From the IMG/VR virus record IMGVR_UViG_3300012147_000918, positions 1 through 20,732 of that record: a stretch of DNA of 20,732 bases, one strand, 5' to 3'. The DNA is from a virus. Positions within the stretch are counted from its first letter, which is position 1. The number at the start of each line of letters is the position of its first letter. Under the pieces are notes generated by a model that was not told where the DNA came from, did no database searches, and was given only the letters and a program-made list of their open reading frames with translations. The translations under genes were made by a program, and so were the position numbers. Positions 7,901 through 15,314 of this stretch are shown here, one piece after another.

Positions 7901-9033
7901 AAAGATCAATTGAATTAACCGAACTCTACGAAAACCAAATCGACGGAGTAACAGAATCGTATGGCCGAGAGTTAGAAGCAATAAAGCGCAACGGCGCAGA
8001 GCAAGAGCGCAGGCTAGCAGACGAGCAGCAACGCCGCGCTATCATCGCGCTTGAATTAGAAAAATCCGATCTTTCGCGAATTGCCTTGCAAGCGATTCTA
8101 AGCGGAAATCTCGATGAAGAATTGAAAGCGCGTCAGCGTATCGCAGAAATTGAACTTGAAATTCTCGGCACCAAAGGTTTGCAAGCCGAAAAAGAACTTG
8201 AATCAATCGCTGCAATCGAAGAACGACTTGAGCTTCTACGAGAAGAAATCGAATCTTCAAATAGAATCGGCGGCGGCGCGAGAGAAGCCGGTGATGCGGC
8301 ACAGGATGCGCAAAGAGATATCGGCGGCGCGTCATCGGTTGAGGGAGCAAGGGAAAACATACGCCGAACTTTGGACGAGGATCAGACAGATAAGGGCGTT
8401 AAAGAAAGACAAGACGCATTCGAAGAAACGCTCGATCTAGAGCGCCGGGCGCGACTGCAACAATTAGCAGAAGCGCAGCAAAGAGGCGATGAGGAAGAAC
8501 AAAAACGAATCGAAGAACGAATCGTCCAAATTGACGAATTGCGCCGAATCTTCCAAACCGAAGTTGATCGACGCATTCAAGAAATCAAAGACGAAACCGA
8601 AGCCCGTAGGAAGATCAAAGAAGCGCAAGACGCGCAAGACGCGTTAACGCAGCAACAGCCAGCGCCAGCAGACCCGGCACAGCCCGTAGGACCGGGCACA
8701 GAGGGTCCGGCGACCGAATCCCGGCCCGAACCGGGCAAGCCCGCGCAGGCCGGTACAGAGCCCGCAGGGAGAGCAGCGGCACAGCAAGCAAACGCGCTAA
8801 AAGAACAATCCGAAACCGTTATCGCGGAAATTCGAAACGCTTCAAATGTCCTAGCGGAAAGCACAGAGGGAGTTCGGAACGCGCTAACTTCGCTCGGCAA
8901 TACCGTTGTTTCTACCATGTCCACAATCACCGGAAAAATGGCAGAAATCGCGAAACAAACAAACGAAAATAGTAGAGCGATCCGAGCTATTCAAATCGAA
9001 GCGCAGGCGCTGCAAATCGAAGGGCGAAGCTAA
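4918..9033 (+). CDS. Tail tape measure protein
   Basis: At 1371 residues this is the longest protein here. Tape measure proteins fill the tail tube and set its length; at roughly 0.15 nm per residue it suggests a tail near 200 nm. The start is ATG 4918 with GGAG at 4906-4909. Residues about 65-330 carry the TP901-type N-terminal domain, with FDKAITNVRAITKETSEQF, SAGKRGEDAILALVAATK and FDDLATKLGQVSPIASAAGL. Hydrophobic segments follow near residues 372-420 and 540-572, as expected for a protein that enters the host envelope. From about 860 to 1245 there is a long Glu/Arg/Gln-rich coiled coil, then a Pro/Ala-rich linker near 1248-1285 and a final helix. No lysozyme or peptidase motif is apparent. 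The stop abuts the next ATG. Confidence 0.93.
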   Translation: MAINAGEIFVRFRADSTLAVREFAKFQGKLNTTINNTRDKVKSLNQSLSGIGLLAGVGLGAAILKIGSDFDKAITNVRAITKETSEQFQATRGKAIEIASEYGKAADEVGGALFQIVSAGKRGEDAILALVAATKLGRAGLVDTALATDVLIGSLNAFKIEGSRAEDIAGKLIGTVDRGILTFDDLATKLGQVSPIASAAGLEIEELLGIIALLTRNGVQAAQAITQARGAIVKLVAPGKQGREEIEKLLGTTIEATVATKGYIGTLEAVVAASDGSIATFKKLFEDVEAVQGITAIASAGFDQLRGDIEGLQSAGAGTLNQTLAIQAGSFASLTSELRNLVQNRVVAFFDDNREAIVATTNAIIAFVRNNRLLIDSIVVSTAIVAGLSVAGLALKLALTGLSFLLGGASVAVNILSAAKDRDTASTVANTSQVAANNASTLVSTGNIYSNNMARNFSSVSINAQTAAVLNQNRILAGNVAAQAAAVATGRRVATNTAATTVAVSAAAASTGVLARAWQFLNTSIKLPVLSRIPLVMKGAGIALVGAAKGAAIFAAGLSAVAIVAVAAYKAGQLISDAATGNSKAYREELKDLRRLNSERNLASIRNITGINFETAANAKSAASAEKYRDTLLALADAQNEAAAGSAEATKRVIDLEIALSELEGTGASAFENATAELKRYEQVVLSALKETGKLSDSYLGAFTESGRLIQGFGQSLAEADSLGEILGETEATNLVTRIKAAKDAINGITQAQIQLEESSRRAATSSALLAGAIGAARSVSDEYAGSIQSLSQKASDLVTGEFEKSFNDISKDLAANEAIITQLVKAYDDLATSAQQLRANNASPEEIAALNETFSVLAQQIDQAAASSVILAAALGNLIAEQNEEILAKRIEAIDESTQAEIRALQEVGKVREAEELAAQLRRDQSTRRILAAMQEESDRRDELSRKESELFEEQKVRAEEIRKIRQSGGDASEQENAFDRVEQEREMLQLTIERSIELTELYENQIDGVTESYGRELEAIKRNGAEQERRLADEQQRRAIIALELEKSDLSRIALQAILSGNLDEELKARQRIAEIELEILGTKGLQAEKELESIAAIEERLELLREEIESSNRIGGGAREAGDAAQDAQRDIGGASSVEGARENIRRTLDEDQTDKGVKERQDAFEETLDLERRARLQQLAEAQQRGDEEEQKRIEERIVQIDELRRIFQTEVDRRIQEIKDETEARRKIKEAQDAQDALTQQQPAPADPAQPVGPGTEGPATESRPEPGKPAQAGTEPAGRAAAQQANALKEQSETVIAEIRNASNVLAESTEGVRNALTSLGNTVVSTMSTITGKMAEIAKQTNENSRAIRAIQIEAQALQIEGRS

Positions 9034-10437
9034 ATGGAATCAATATTCTTTCAACGGCGAACGGACGGAATTAATTCGAATATCGGGTTGCCGATTCAAA
9101 TCGGAAAACTTCCCGGCACCGGCGTAGGTTCGTATGTTCAGCCAGAATATAGAAAAACGCAGCAAGGCGGGATTATTCGATGGGAAGTCGATGTTCCCGT
9201 GATCCCATATGAGCCGACAGATAACGATTACGATTTGTCGCTCATGCGCGAAGGCATCAACGCTTATTTGAGCGATCTTTTAAAACTTATGCAGTTTGCA
9301 CCGATTGAGTTGCGAACGATGCCGAACGGAAAAAACTATGTTTCGTTTCGAAATCAGCAACGCGGAGACTTGATCGTTAAAACGCTTTTCGAAAGCGAAG
9401 TCATCGAAACTAATGTCGCTATCAGCGATGCTAGAATCATCGAAGATGAAATGATGATGTCGGGCGGCATGGTCATTCGGCTTGTCTTTGTTAAAGAATC
9501 CGACTTGCAGCTACCCGATCAACGATGGGCGAGTTTTAGAATTAGAGCGGGCGGAACGGGTTCTCAATTAGCACAAATTGCAATCACGGACAATGGCACA
9601 CAATCTTCCAGACTTACTACATTTGAAATAGATTCGGCTGGTCCGATTCAACGGTTAGTAATCAGCGCATGGTATTCGTCCGAAGCCGGAGCCCGTTCGC
9701 TCGCATCGATCATCGGATATCCGGATCTGAAAAAAGCCGATATGCTATGGTCGCCGGTAATAATCAAAAACGATTCGCTCGGAAGGCCGGTAATTCTCAA
9801 CACGCGAAACAACTTCGGCGATATTACAATCGATAGCGGATTTCAAGGATCGGCGGTTATTACGCTTTTGCAAAATGCGGTTTTGCAAGATATTGCGATT
9901 GTTAGTTACGACGAAGGCGGCGGCGTGCAAATTCAGTACACTTTCATTAGTGTTAAAGCCGAATTCCGTCCGCCGCTTAGATACTTTCGGTTTAGAATAT
10001 CGAATTCCCCAACCGTTACCGTTCCGCTCGGCGTTAACGATCCCGAATCGGCATGGCTTGGAGAACTATCGGTATACGGGTCTGGAAAACTTACGCTAGC
10101 AACCGTTCGATCTTGGATGCCGAATGATCATGGCGCTACGGAGCTTCTCGATGTTCAATCTAAGGGCGAAGCCATTCGAAATGCTTGCCGATTTTCCCCG
10201 CCGCTTCTAAAAGATATGCCGCGAGGAAAGGCTATCATGCCGAAAATTCAAAACAATTTCGGCACACTTTATTACAGCAATTCTTACTTGTCAGGCTCCG
10301 AAACAAGCGGTACGATGGTGCTTACCAATTGCACAATGATGGAACCACCTAAAGTTTTTGAATCTCTCAATGAAGGCGGGGTAGGAATGGAATTCACTTT
10401 CGGGCGAGTCGCCGACAGCAACAGGGTTACAACTTAA
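9034..10437 (+). CDS. Tail-tip protein with three repeated beta modules
   Basis: This 467-residue protein starts directly after the tape measure stop (TAAATG), with AAGGG at 9020-9024. In siphoviruses this position is usually held by the distal tail protein that links tube and tip, and that is my tentative call. I see a repeated module near residues 88-155, 238-307 and 387-460. Each has a Gly followed by an N-x-x-x-G-D/T-hydrophobic turn (RNQQRGDL, TRNNFGDI, IQNNFGTL), then a late Gly-Gly beta hairpin (SGGMVIRLVF, EGGGVQIQYTF, NEGGVGMEFTF). No enzyme motif is evident. It shares one base with the next start (TAATG). Confidence 0.65.
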   Translation: MESIFFQRRTDGINSNIGLPIQIGKLPGTGVGSYVQPEYRKTQQGGIIRWEVDVPVIPYEPTDNDYDLSLMREGINAYLSDLLKLMQFAPIELRTMPNGKNYVSFRNQQRGDLIVKTLFESEVIETNVAISDARIIEDEMMMSGGMVIRLVFVKESDLQLPDQRWASFRIRAGGTGSQLAQIAITDNGTQSSRLTTFEIDSAGPIQRLVISAWYSSEAGARSLASIIGYPDLKKADMLWSPVIIKNDSLGRPVILNTRNNFGDITIDSGFQGSAVITLLQNAVLQDIAIVSYDEGGGVQIQYTFISVKAEFRPPLRYFRFRISNSPTVTVPLGVNDPESAWLGELSVYGSGKLTLATVRSWMPNDHGATELLDVQSKGEAIRNACRFSPPLLKDMPRGKAIMPKIQNNFGTLYYSNSYLSGSETSGTMVLTNCTMMEPPKVFESLNEGGVGMEFTFGRVADSNRVTT

Positions 10438-12914
10438 TGAGCGTCTTCGAACTTAATACCGAATCAATCGAAATACTAGAACTTTCTCACCGGATGTCGC
10501 GAGCTTCGCGATGCCGGTTTGTTCTTAATTCTGTTAGAGTATCAGGAAGCAACGCGGGCACACCGATTGATCCTGATTCCAGCGCCGCGGGATTTGGGTT
10601 CGGCGATTCGGAAAAGTTGGCAACGCGACAGGAAGTGCGATACACCGCCGACGATGGTACAATTTTGTTTGTTGGCAAAGTCCTACCGGCCCGGCGATCG
10701 ATTTCAGCTACTAGCGAAGGAATCGAATATGTCGCGGCAGATATTGTAGAATTTCTCGGCAACAATCCCGCCGATCAAGTCAACCGTTTTTATAATCAAA
10801 ATCGCAACGATTCAACCGCGTTTTCTTACCCGACTGAATTCACAATTGAACAAATTGTTCAAACAGAATTTGCGCGCATTATTGGAGTGCCTTCAAACGC
10901 CGAACATATTATCGAATCGATTGATTGGAGTAAGGCCGAAGACTTGCGCGGATTGACGGTTTATGATTTCCAAACCGAAGGGAAAAGCTGGTTACAACTT
11001 CTCGACCAATTGCGCGACGAAATTCCGATGCTGGCATATTGGTTCGATCCGCGCGGAGCAGACCGATCAAGCGATACTCGCGGCGTTACGCTTCGATTTT
11101 ATAACCTATCGCCAGCTTCAAACGGCGATGATAGTATTAGCAACAACGAGCGCGTCCGGCTTGTGTTGCCAAAGCGTGATAGCGAAGGGTCAAACAACTT
11201 TCAAAACATTATGAGCTTCAATTTCGATGAAGATATTTCGCAATCTTACGATAAACTTACAATCGTTGGATGGGGCGATTTCTATGAGCGGTACGATAAA
11301 CTGCGCCCCGCATGGCTATCAGGAATTTCCAGATCGGGTCTGTTTTCGAATCCAGACGGATTCCCCGATTCGGCTTCCGACAAAACAGTTTATCCGCTCC
11401 GAAGGAATCCAGATACCGGCAATTGGCAACGATACGACGACTCGCAAATCAACGGCGGCGCATGGATGCCGAACGCGGGCAATGTTTGGACACCGGACCG
11501 AAATACAATCGACGCGCGTAGAGCATTTCGGCGATATCAAACGCCAAATAAACCCAATGGCGAGCAACGGCGAATTATCAATTTTAAAGCCGAAATGCAG
11601 TTAGGCACCGACGAACAATCTCGGCTTGTAAGTGTTGAAAACGCAATTCGAATGGAAACCATTTCGCATATTTGGTACATGGGCGAAGTCCAAGCATCGG
11701 CGCAGGGCGTAAAGATCGGCCCGTTCACCGGCGGAGTGCAAAACGATTGGGGCGATGTAAGGCCGAGCGTTACTTATTATCCAGATTATCCGATTGGTCC
11801 GCCATTGCCGGGCGGCGGCGGAAATGCAGAAATGCAGCCTAAATTCGAATTGCCAATTACCGCGGTTGTTGAAGAAAACATTTTCTTTTTAAGTCAACCG
11901 TTAGTTAGGGAAACAAAGTATCTTTTCACCGAGAATCAAAGCGGAACCGGATGGAATAATTTAGTTAATACTCTGGTTGTTCTATACTGGCCCGTTGGCT
12001 TTGATTTGTGGGCAAACTACACACAATGGGACGAATTCGAATCACGCCGATTCAATGAATCTTTTGGTTACGAAAAGCATCTTGTTCTTTACGAACCAAG
12101 ATTTTTTAGATATACAAATATCAACGGCGAAGTATTGCGCGACGATACGGCGATCATGAACGAATATTCGGAAACGCTTTTCGATTTTTTGATCAAGCCT
12201 CGATATTACGGCGCGGCTGAAATCGATGTTTCGGTGTTGGGCTCTGAAACCAGAGTCTTTAGCAATCGTGCAAACCAGCGCGATATTTTCATAGGCTCAC
12301 CAATTCAAATCGAAAACTGGAAGCCTCAAAACCAATACACTACTTTTTTCCCAAAGGTTCTTATCCAGGAACTTGATTTGTCTAAGTACGATTCCGAAAA
12401 AACAGTTCGTGTAGGATTCGATAACCCGCAAACATTTATACCGCTTGAAAACACAAAGAAATTTAAGTCGTTTTTCGAAGGCGCTTTTAACAACGGAATT
12501 GGCGGAACAAACGGAAGCGGAACGGTCGGCAACGGGTGCGGGTGCGGCGGCGGCGGAGCAACTACGCAAGGACCAGGCGGAGGCGGCGGAGGCGGCGGCG
12601 GAGACAATACAAGTTCGGGCACCAATCCGCCACCGTTTACAACACCGGGCAATAGTTCGTCCGGCACAACTAATACAAGTGGAACTAGTAACACTACGAC
12701 CAGTTCAACTACGCCAACAACAACGCCAACCACAACAACTACGAGCAGCAGCAGCAGCAGCGCAAGTACACAAGAGCCCGACAATTCGATTTCAATATTT
12801 ACGGGATCAAGTTTCACGCTTCAAAATAGTTGCATATCGTCCAGCGAAAATAACAGCACAACGCCAGCGCCAGCCGAGCTATTCACGGGCGCGCCGCTTG
12901 AAATACAGCCATGA
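10437..12914 (+). CDS. Tail-tip / baseplate hub-like protein with mucin-like C-terminus
   Basis: This 825-residue protein starts at an ATG that shares a base with the upstream stop. The N-terminal part resembles hub proteins of the late-control-D/gp27 type: SRCRFVLNSVRVSG, then ATRQEVRYTADDGTILFVGK, a SEGIEYVAADIVEFLGNNPA segment and EGKSWLQLLDQLRDE. The resemblance is one of pattern and place. The middle, about 210-680, is rich in aromatic and charged residues and unassigned. From about residue 687 the composition changes sharply. A Gly-rich part contains GCGCGGGG and a run of nine Gly. A tract at residues 725-778 has 38 Ser/Thr in 54 residues. It ends in SISIFTGSSFTLQNSCISSS and a Pro/Ala tail. 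The stop overlaps the glycosyltransferase ATG. It is likely at the host-facing end of the tail. Confidence 0.75.
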   Translation: MSVFELNTESIEILELSHRMSRASRCRFVLNSVRVSGSNAGTPIDPDSSAAGFGFGDSEKLATRQEVRYTADDGTILFVGKVLPARRSISATSEGIEYVAADIVEFLGNNPADQVNRFYNQNRNDSTAFSYPTEFTIEQIVQTEFARIIGVPSNAEHIIESIDWSKAEDLRGLTVYDFQTEGKSWLQLLDQLRDEIPMLAYWFDPRGADRSSDTRGVTLRFYNLSPASNGDDSISNNERVRLVLPKRDSEGSNNFQNIMSFNFDEDISQSYDKLTIVGWGDFYERYDKLRPAWLSGISRSGLFSNPDGFPDSASDKTVYPLRRNPDTGNWQRYDDSQINGGAWMPNAGNVWTPDRNTIDARRAFRRYQTPNKPNGEQRRIINFKAEMQLGTDEQSRLVSVENAIRMETISHIWYMGEVQASAQGVKIGPFTGGVQNDWGDVRPSVTYYPDYPIGPPLPGGGGNAEMQPKFELPITAVVEENIFFLSQPLVRETKYLFTENQSGTGWNNLVNTLVVLYWPVGFDLWANYTQWDEFESRRFNESFGYEKHLVLYEPRFFRYTNINGEVLRDDTAIMNEYSETLFDFLIKPRYYGAAEIDVSVLGSETRVFSNRANQRDIFIGSPIQIENWKPQNQYTTFFPKVLIQELDLSKYDSEKTVRVGFDNPQTFIPLENTKKFKSFFEGAFNNGIGGTNGSGTVGNGCGCGGGGATTQGPGGGGGGGGGDNTSSGTNPPPFTTPGNSSSGTTNTSGTSNTTTSSTTPTTTPTTTTTSSSSSSASTQEPDNSISIFTGSSFTLQNSCISSSENNSTTPAPAELFTGAPLEIQP
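12609..12770 (+). repeat. Low-complexity Ser/Thr-coding tract
   Basis: This stretch encodes residues 725-778 of the tail-tip protein: 38 Ser/Thr, 6 Pro and several Gly/Asn in 54 residues. It is built mostly of ACN and AGY codons and ends in six tandem AGC codons at 12743-12760, which are prone to replication slippage. A Gly tract of mixed GGC/GGA codons lies just upstream at 12576-12602. Composition like this is typical of mucin-type O-glycosylation targets and of spacer segments. Confidence 0.9.
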
Positions 12915-13972
12915 TTATAAATACGCCAGCACCGAAAATTAGTGTTGCGATTGCGACGCTCAATGAGGGACCGGACTTAGAAGTTACGATCGCGATGGTT
13001 TATGCTAGTCGGTACGCGCCGCATGAAGTCATTGTTTGCGATGATAACAGCAAGGAAGATCCTCGCGAGCGGCTTTCATCGTGGATCGGGAAAAGCAACT
13101 TCAAATATTTGCGCAATGATCGTAGATTGGGCAGCGGGCAAACAAAGCAAATTGCTATGTCACAAGCGACCGGCGATTTAATTGTAATTCTCGATAGTCA
13201 TATGCGCCCGCATTGGGAATGGTTAAATCAAATAGCGCAAGCTCACCGCTACCATCCAAACGCGATTCTTTGCACGGAAAGTATCGGGTTCAAACAGCAC
13301 GGATCAAATAATGCGTTTTACGGTCGCGGCGCATGGTTCGATTCTAAAAATCCGTATAAGTATGGGGCGCATACGGTTTCGTGGCAGCCGAGTATCAACC
13401 TAGAGTCTTGCGCATATCCACGAATTACGGCGATGCACGGCGGTTGCTATATCTTCCCCGCGTACCAATACAAAACTATTGGCGAATACTCGCCGCTCTT
13501 GCAAGGATGGGGTTATGAAGAAGAATGGGTCGCGATGCGCGCCGCTATGCTTGGAATCGAAACCCGGTTGATATCAGGATGCCCGATACAACACCAATAC
13601 GAAAGAACAATATCGCGCGAACCCGCTACGCCCGATCGGCATCCGCAAGGATGGGAGCCGATTTATAACAGACACGCGGTATCAATTGCATCTTTCGGGT
13701 GGGATCGTTGGCGATCTCATTACCGCCAGCAAATTAACGAAAATAGTATTCCGCAAACTAGGCCGATTATCAACGACGAATTAGAACGAAATCGGTCCGA
13801 GTTAAACCGCTACCGCCAATTCTTGAAATCCCGGTCGATGCCGGAATCGGATTGGATGGCGCGGGTCGGAATCCAGCATCCGGACCCGGCGCAAGCGTCC
13901 GCCCAAGCCCCGCCAAATGAGCCCCAATCGATTTTTTCGATCGAAGCCGGGCCGAATCCCGCGGAATCCTAG
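12911..13972 (+). CDS. GT-A glycosyltransferase resembling polypeptide GalNAc-transferases
   Basis: This 353-residue enzyme probably transfers a sugar from a nucleotide donor. It opens with a GT2-like strand (KISVAIATLNEGPDL) and DDNS at 44-47. The next motifs match what I recall of animal GALNT (GT27) catalytic domains: LRNDRR-x-G from residue 67, the metal-binding LDSH with D95 and H97, M-x-G-G at 175-178, W-G-x-E-x-E at 200-205 followed by a conserved-type Arg, and a late H-x-x-x-R with H228. In GALNTs the DxH pair and the late His hold Mn2+. The C-terminal lectin domain of GALNTs is absent; a Pro/Ala-rich tail replaces it. ATG 12911 overlaps the tail-tip stop (ATGA), with no Shine-Dalgarno site, so translation is probably coupled. 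Activity and donor are unproven. Confidence 0.85.
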   Translation: MIINTPAPKISVAIATLNEGPDLEVTIAMVYASRYAPHEVIVCDDNSKEDPRERLSSWIGKSNFKYLRNDRRLGSGQTKQIAMSQATGDLIVILDSHMRPHWEWLNQIAQAHRYHPNAILCTESIGFKQHGSNNAFYGRGAWFDSKNPYKYGAHTVSWQPSINLESCAYPRITAMHGGCYIFPAYQYKTIGEYSPLLQGWGYEEEWVAMRAAMLGIETRLISGCPIQHQYERTISREPATPDRHPQGWEPIYNRHAVSIASFGWDRWRSHYRQQINENSIPQTRPIINDELERNRSELNRYRQFLKSRSMPESDWMARVGIQHPDPAQASAQAPPNEPQSIFSIEAGPNPAES

Positions 13973-14021
13973 AGGCCCGTAGAACCGATCCTAGAGGCTC
14001 CCAGAGGCATCGATTGGGGCT
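13920..14021. repeat. Inverted and direct repeats at the end of the structural operon
   Basis: AGCCCCAATCGAT at 13920-13932 is the exact inverse of 14009-14021, with 76 bases between. Inside lie two direct copies of ATCCTAGAGGC (13966-13976 and 13988-13998), a shorter CAGAGGC (14002-14008) and the palindrome TTCGATCGAA (13936-13945). The left arm lies in the last codons of the glycosyltransferase gene. The remaining bases up to 14166 hold the terminator and promoter listed next; I see no gene there. Confidence 0.6.
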
Positions 14022-14047
14022 ATCCCCGCACAATTTGGCACCCGATC

Positions 14048-14071
14048 GAATTGCGCCGCGCAATTTTTTTT
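14048..14071 (+). terminator. Rho-independent terminator ending the structural operon
   Basis: AATTGCG at 14049-14055 pairs perfectly with CGCAATT at 14059-14065 around a CCG loop. A run of eight T starts within the stem and ends at 14071. It lies about 75 bases after the glycosyltransferase stop and is also copy 3 of the 17-base repeat. Confidence 0.85.
14049..14065 (+). repeat. 17-base near-palindrome, copy 3 (perfect palindromic arms)
   Basis: AATTGCGCCGCGCAATT carries C at the variable position, which makes the two 7-base arms perfectly complementary. It forms the stem of the terminator at 14048-14071. The other copies have no T run, so the sequence itself is not simply a terminator. Confidence 0.7.
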
Positions 14072-14081
14072 GCGTACGGGC

Positions 14082-14110
14082 TTGATTCCCGATCGAATCG
14101 CGCCGATACT
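14082..14110 (+). promoter_or_regulatory. Candidate promoter for the small-gene region
   Basis: TTGATT at 14082-14087 and GATACT at 14105-14110 are separated by 17 bases; each matches four of six consensus bases. It starts 11 bases after the terminator and 57 bases before the next start codon, where a new transcription unit would be expected. Confidence 0.4.
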
Positions 14111-14166
14111 CTGTCACCGGAGCCGAGCAAACCGGATCACCAAACCCGCTCACAGAGGAAACGGAC

Positions 14167-14523
14167 ATGCAAACCGCTACGATCACCCGCCGACCGAAAA
14201 CCCCGTGCGACGAGAACACAAGCCGGGCCGCCCACAATTCCGCGACGCTCGCGATTAATCACGCGGTGATCACCGCGCTTATTTTCATGCCAGACATTAC
14301 AAGCGCAGACCGGGAGCGCGCAAGGGTCGCGGCGGAAAACGCCGTCCGGCCCGCGGACTTCCACCCGACATACAAAGCGGCATACTATCCCGTCCTCCGG
14401 AATATGTTACATCGCACCAGCGCCGACAATCAAATTTCCAAGGCCGAGAAAGCCGGGGGAGCCGCCGCGTATCATATGGCTTACGAGCTGGCCTATTCCG
14501 CCGTTCGCAAATCCATTACTTAA
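14167..14523 (+). CDS. Small hypothetical protein
   Basis: The product is 118 residues. ATG 14167 is preceded by GAGGAA at 14155-14160, spaced 6 bases. It is rich in Ala, Arg and Thr and mostly helical by appearance. The first 25 residues are basic and polar (MQTATITRRPKTP), followed by a helix with NSATLAINHAVITALIFMP. The second half has repeated AAY/AYxxAY patterns (YKAAYYPVLRNML, AAAYHMAYELAYSAVRK). I do not recognise a family. It is the first gene after the structural operon, and its codons look more GC-rich than those of the tail genes. An accessory or host-takeover role is possible but not shown. Confidence 0.65.
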   Translation: MQTATITRRPKTPCDENTSRAAHNSATLAINHAVITALIFMPDITSADRERARVAAENAVRPADFHPTYKAAYYPVLRNMLHRTSADNQISKAEKAGGAAAYHMAYELAYSAVRKSIT

Positions 14524-14592
14524 CCTTGCCCGATCCCGCGCCTAAACGGGCACAGGATCGTTTCCAAACCCCAAACCCGGAAGGAACTGCCA

Positions 14593-14775
14593 ATGCAAAC
14601 CGAAACGCAAACCGCCCCGATTGTTAACAGTTTCCGCAACCGCGAAATCAGCCTCGCGATCGAAGCTCGGATCGCGGAAGGGTACGAAGTCCAAACCGCT
14701 ATTGATTCGGTTTTGGGGTTCGGAACTTTCGATCGCGCCGTTACCAGTGCGTTGGAGTCAATCACCCGAAACTAA
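14593..14775 (+). CDS. Very small hypothetical protein
   Basis: The product is 60 residues. ATG 14593 has GGAAGGA at 14579-14585, spaced 7 bases, the best ribosome-binding site in this region, and it is the main reason to accept so short a gene. Like the preceding gene it begins ATGCAAACCG, encoding Met-Gln-Thr. The rest is acidic and helical, with ISLAIEARIAEGYEVQTAID and FDRAVTSALESITRN. No family is recognised. It is followed 9 bases later by a long perfect hairpin. Confidence 0.6.
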   Translation: MQTETQTAPIVNSFRNREISLAIEARIAEGYEVQTAIDSVLGFGTFDRAVTSALESITRN

Positions 14776-14784
14776 CACGGAGAC

Positions 14785-14826
14785 AGACGCGCCGCGCAGT
14801 GTTTAATTATGCTGCGCGGCGCGTCT
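14785..14826 (+). other. Very stable 15-bp hairpin between small genes
   Basis: Bases 14785-14799 (AGACGCGCCGCGCAG) pair perfectly with 14812-14826, around a 12-base AT-rich loop (TGTTTAATTATG). The stem is 12/15 G or C. No T run follows, so it is not a standard intrinsic terminator. It lies between two small genes, 9 bases before the ribosome-binding site of the next. It may stabilise upstream RNA, separate translation units or bind protein. Confidence 0.7.
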
Positions 14827-14848
14827 ATTCAGAAAGAGGGGCGATAGT

Positions 14849-15301
14849 TTGAAAAAGTTACATCCCGACGAAAAAGTTATCAGCGAAATCCGCGCCGTTT
14901 TGGAGCAGCAAACAGCCGACTTCAAACAGCGCCATGATAGCTTATTAGCCGATCTTCTCAATATGTTCGCGCAATCCATGCCGGAGCGCAATCGGCTAGC
15001 AGATTACGAGCGCGACAAATCTAAATATCTAATTCAAATGCAAGATCGAATAGCGCGCGCGTTTGCTCACAAACCAATCGATCAATCCGAAACGATACAA
15101 GATGCTCTAGCTCGATATCCGGAAGGGTTGCCAATGCCAGTAGAAATGAGCTGGAACGAACTGCAAGCCGCCGCGCTCATGTTAGGATACGATCTAGATT
15201 CCATTCCGGGCAGAGGATATTTCATGGGATTGTGGTTTCCCAATGATTGGGGACAGCGCGCCGAAATAACTAAATGGCTTGCCAAACAGGATACCGAATA
15301 G
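14849..15301 (+). CDS. Hypothetical protein with TTG start
   Basis: The product is 150 residues. TTG 14849 is preceded by GAGGGG at 14836-14841, spaced 7 bases, which supports the non-ATG start. Residues 1-75 form a charged, probably coiled-coil helix (VISEIRAVLEQQTADFKQRH, DYERDKSKYLIQMQDRIARAF). The C-terminal half is more compact, with MSWNELQAAALMLGYDLDSI, GRGYFMGLWFPNDWGQRAE and a final helix. I do not recognise a family. The gene is 13 bases ahead of the next start and is probably co-transcribed with it. Confidence 0.7.
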   Translation: MKKLHPDEKVISEIRAVLEQQTADFKQRHDSLLADLLNMFAQSMPERNRLADYERDKSKYLIQMQDRIARAFAHKPIDQSETIQDALARYPEGLPMPVEMSWNELQAAALMLGYDLDSIPGRGYFMGLWFPNDWGQRAEITKWLAKQDTE

Positions 15302-15314
15302 CAGGAGAGCGCAA

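Noticed and set aside
12326-12817. 163-codon - strand frame rich in Val and Pro, and a + strand frame at 12445-12942
   Set aside because: Both are out-of-phase readings of the low-complexity Gly/Ser/Thr tract.
14051-14269. Overlapping + strand frames at 14051-14269 and 14070-14258
   Set aside because: They begin in the terminator or promoter region, have no ribosome-binding site and overlap the better-supported gene at 14167.
14527-14560. Alternative hairpins TGCCCG/CGGGCA and CGATCC/GGATCG between two small genes
   Set aside because: They are mutually exclusive short stems with only TTT after them, too weak to call a terminator or attenuator.
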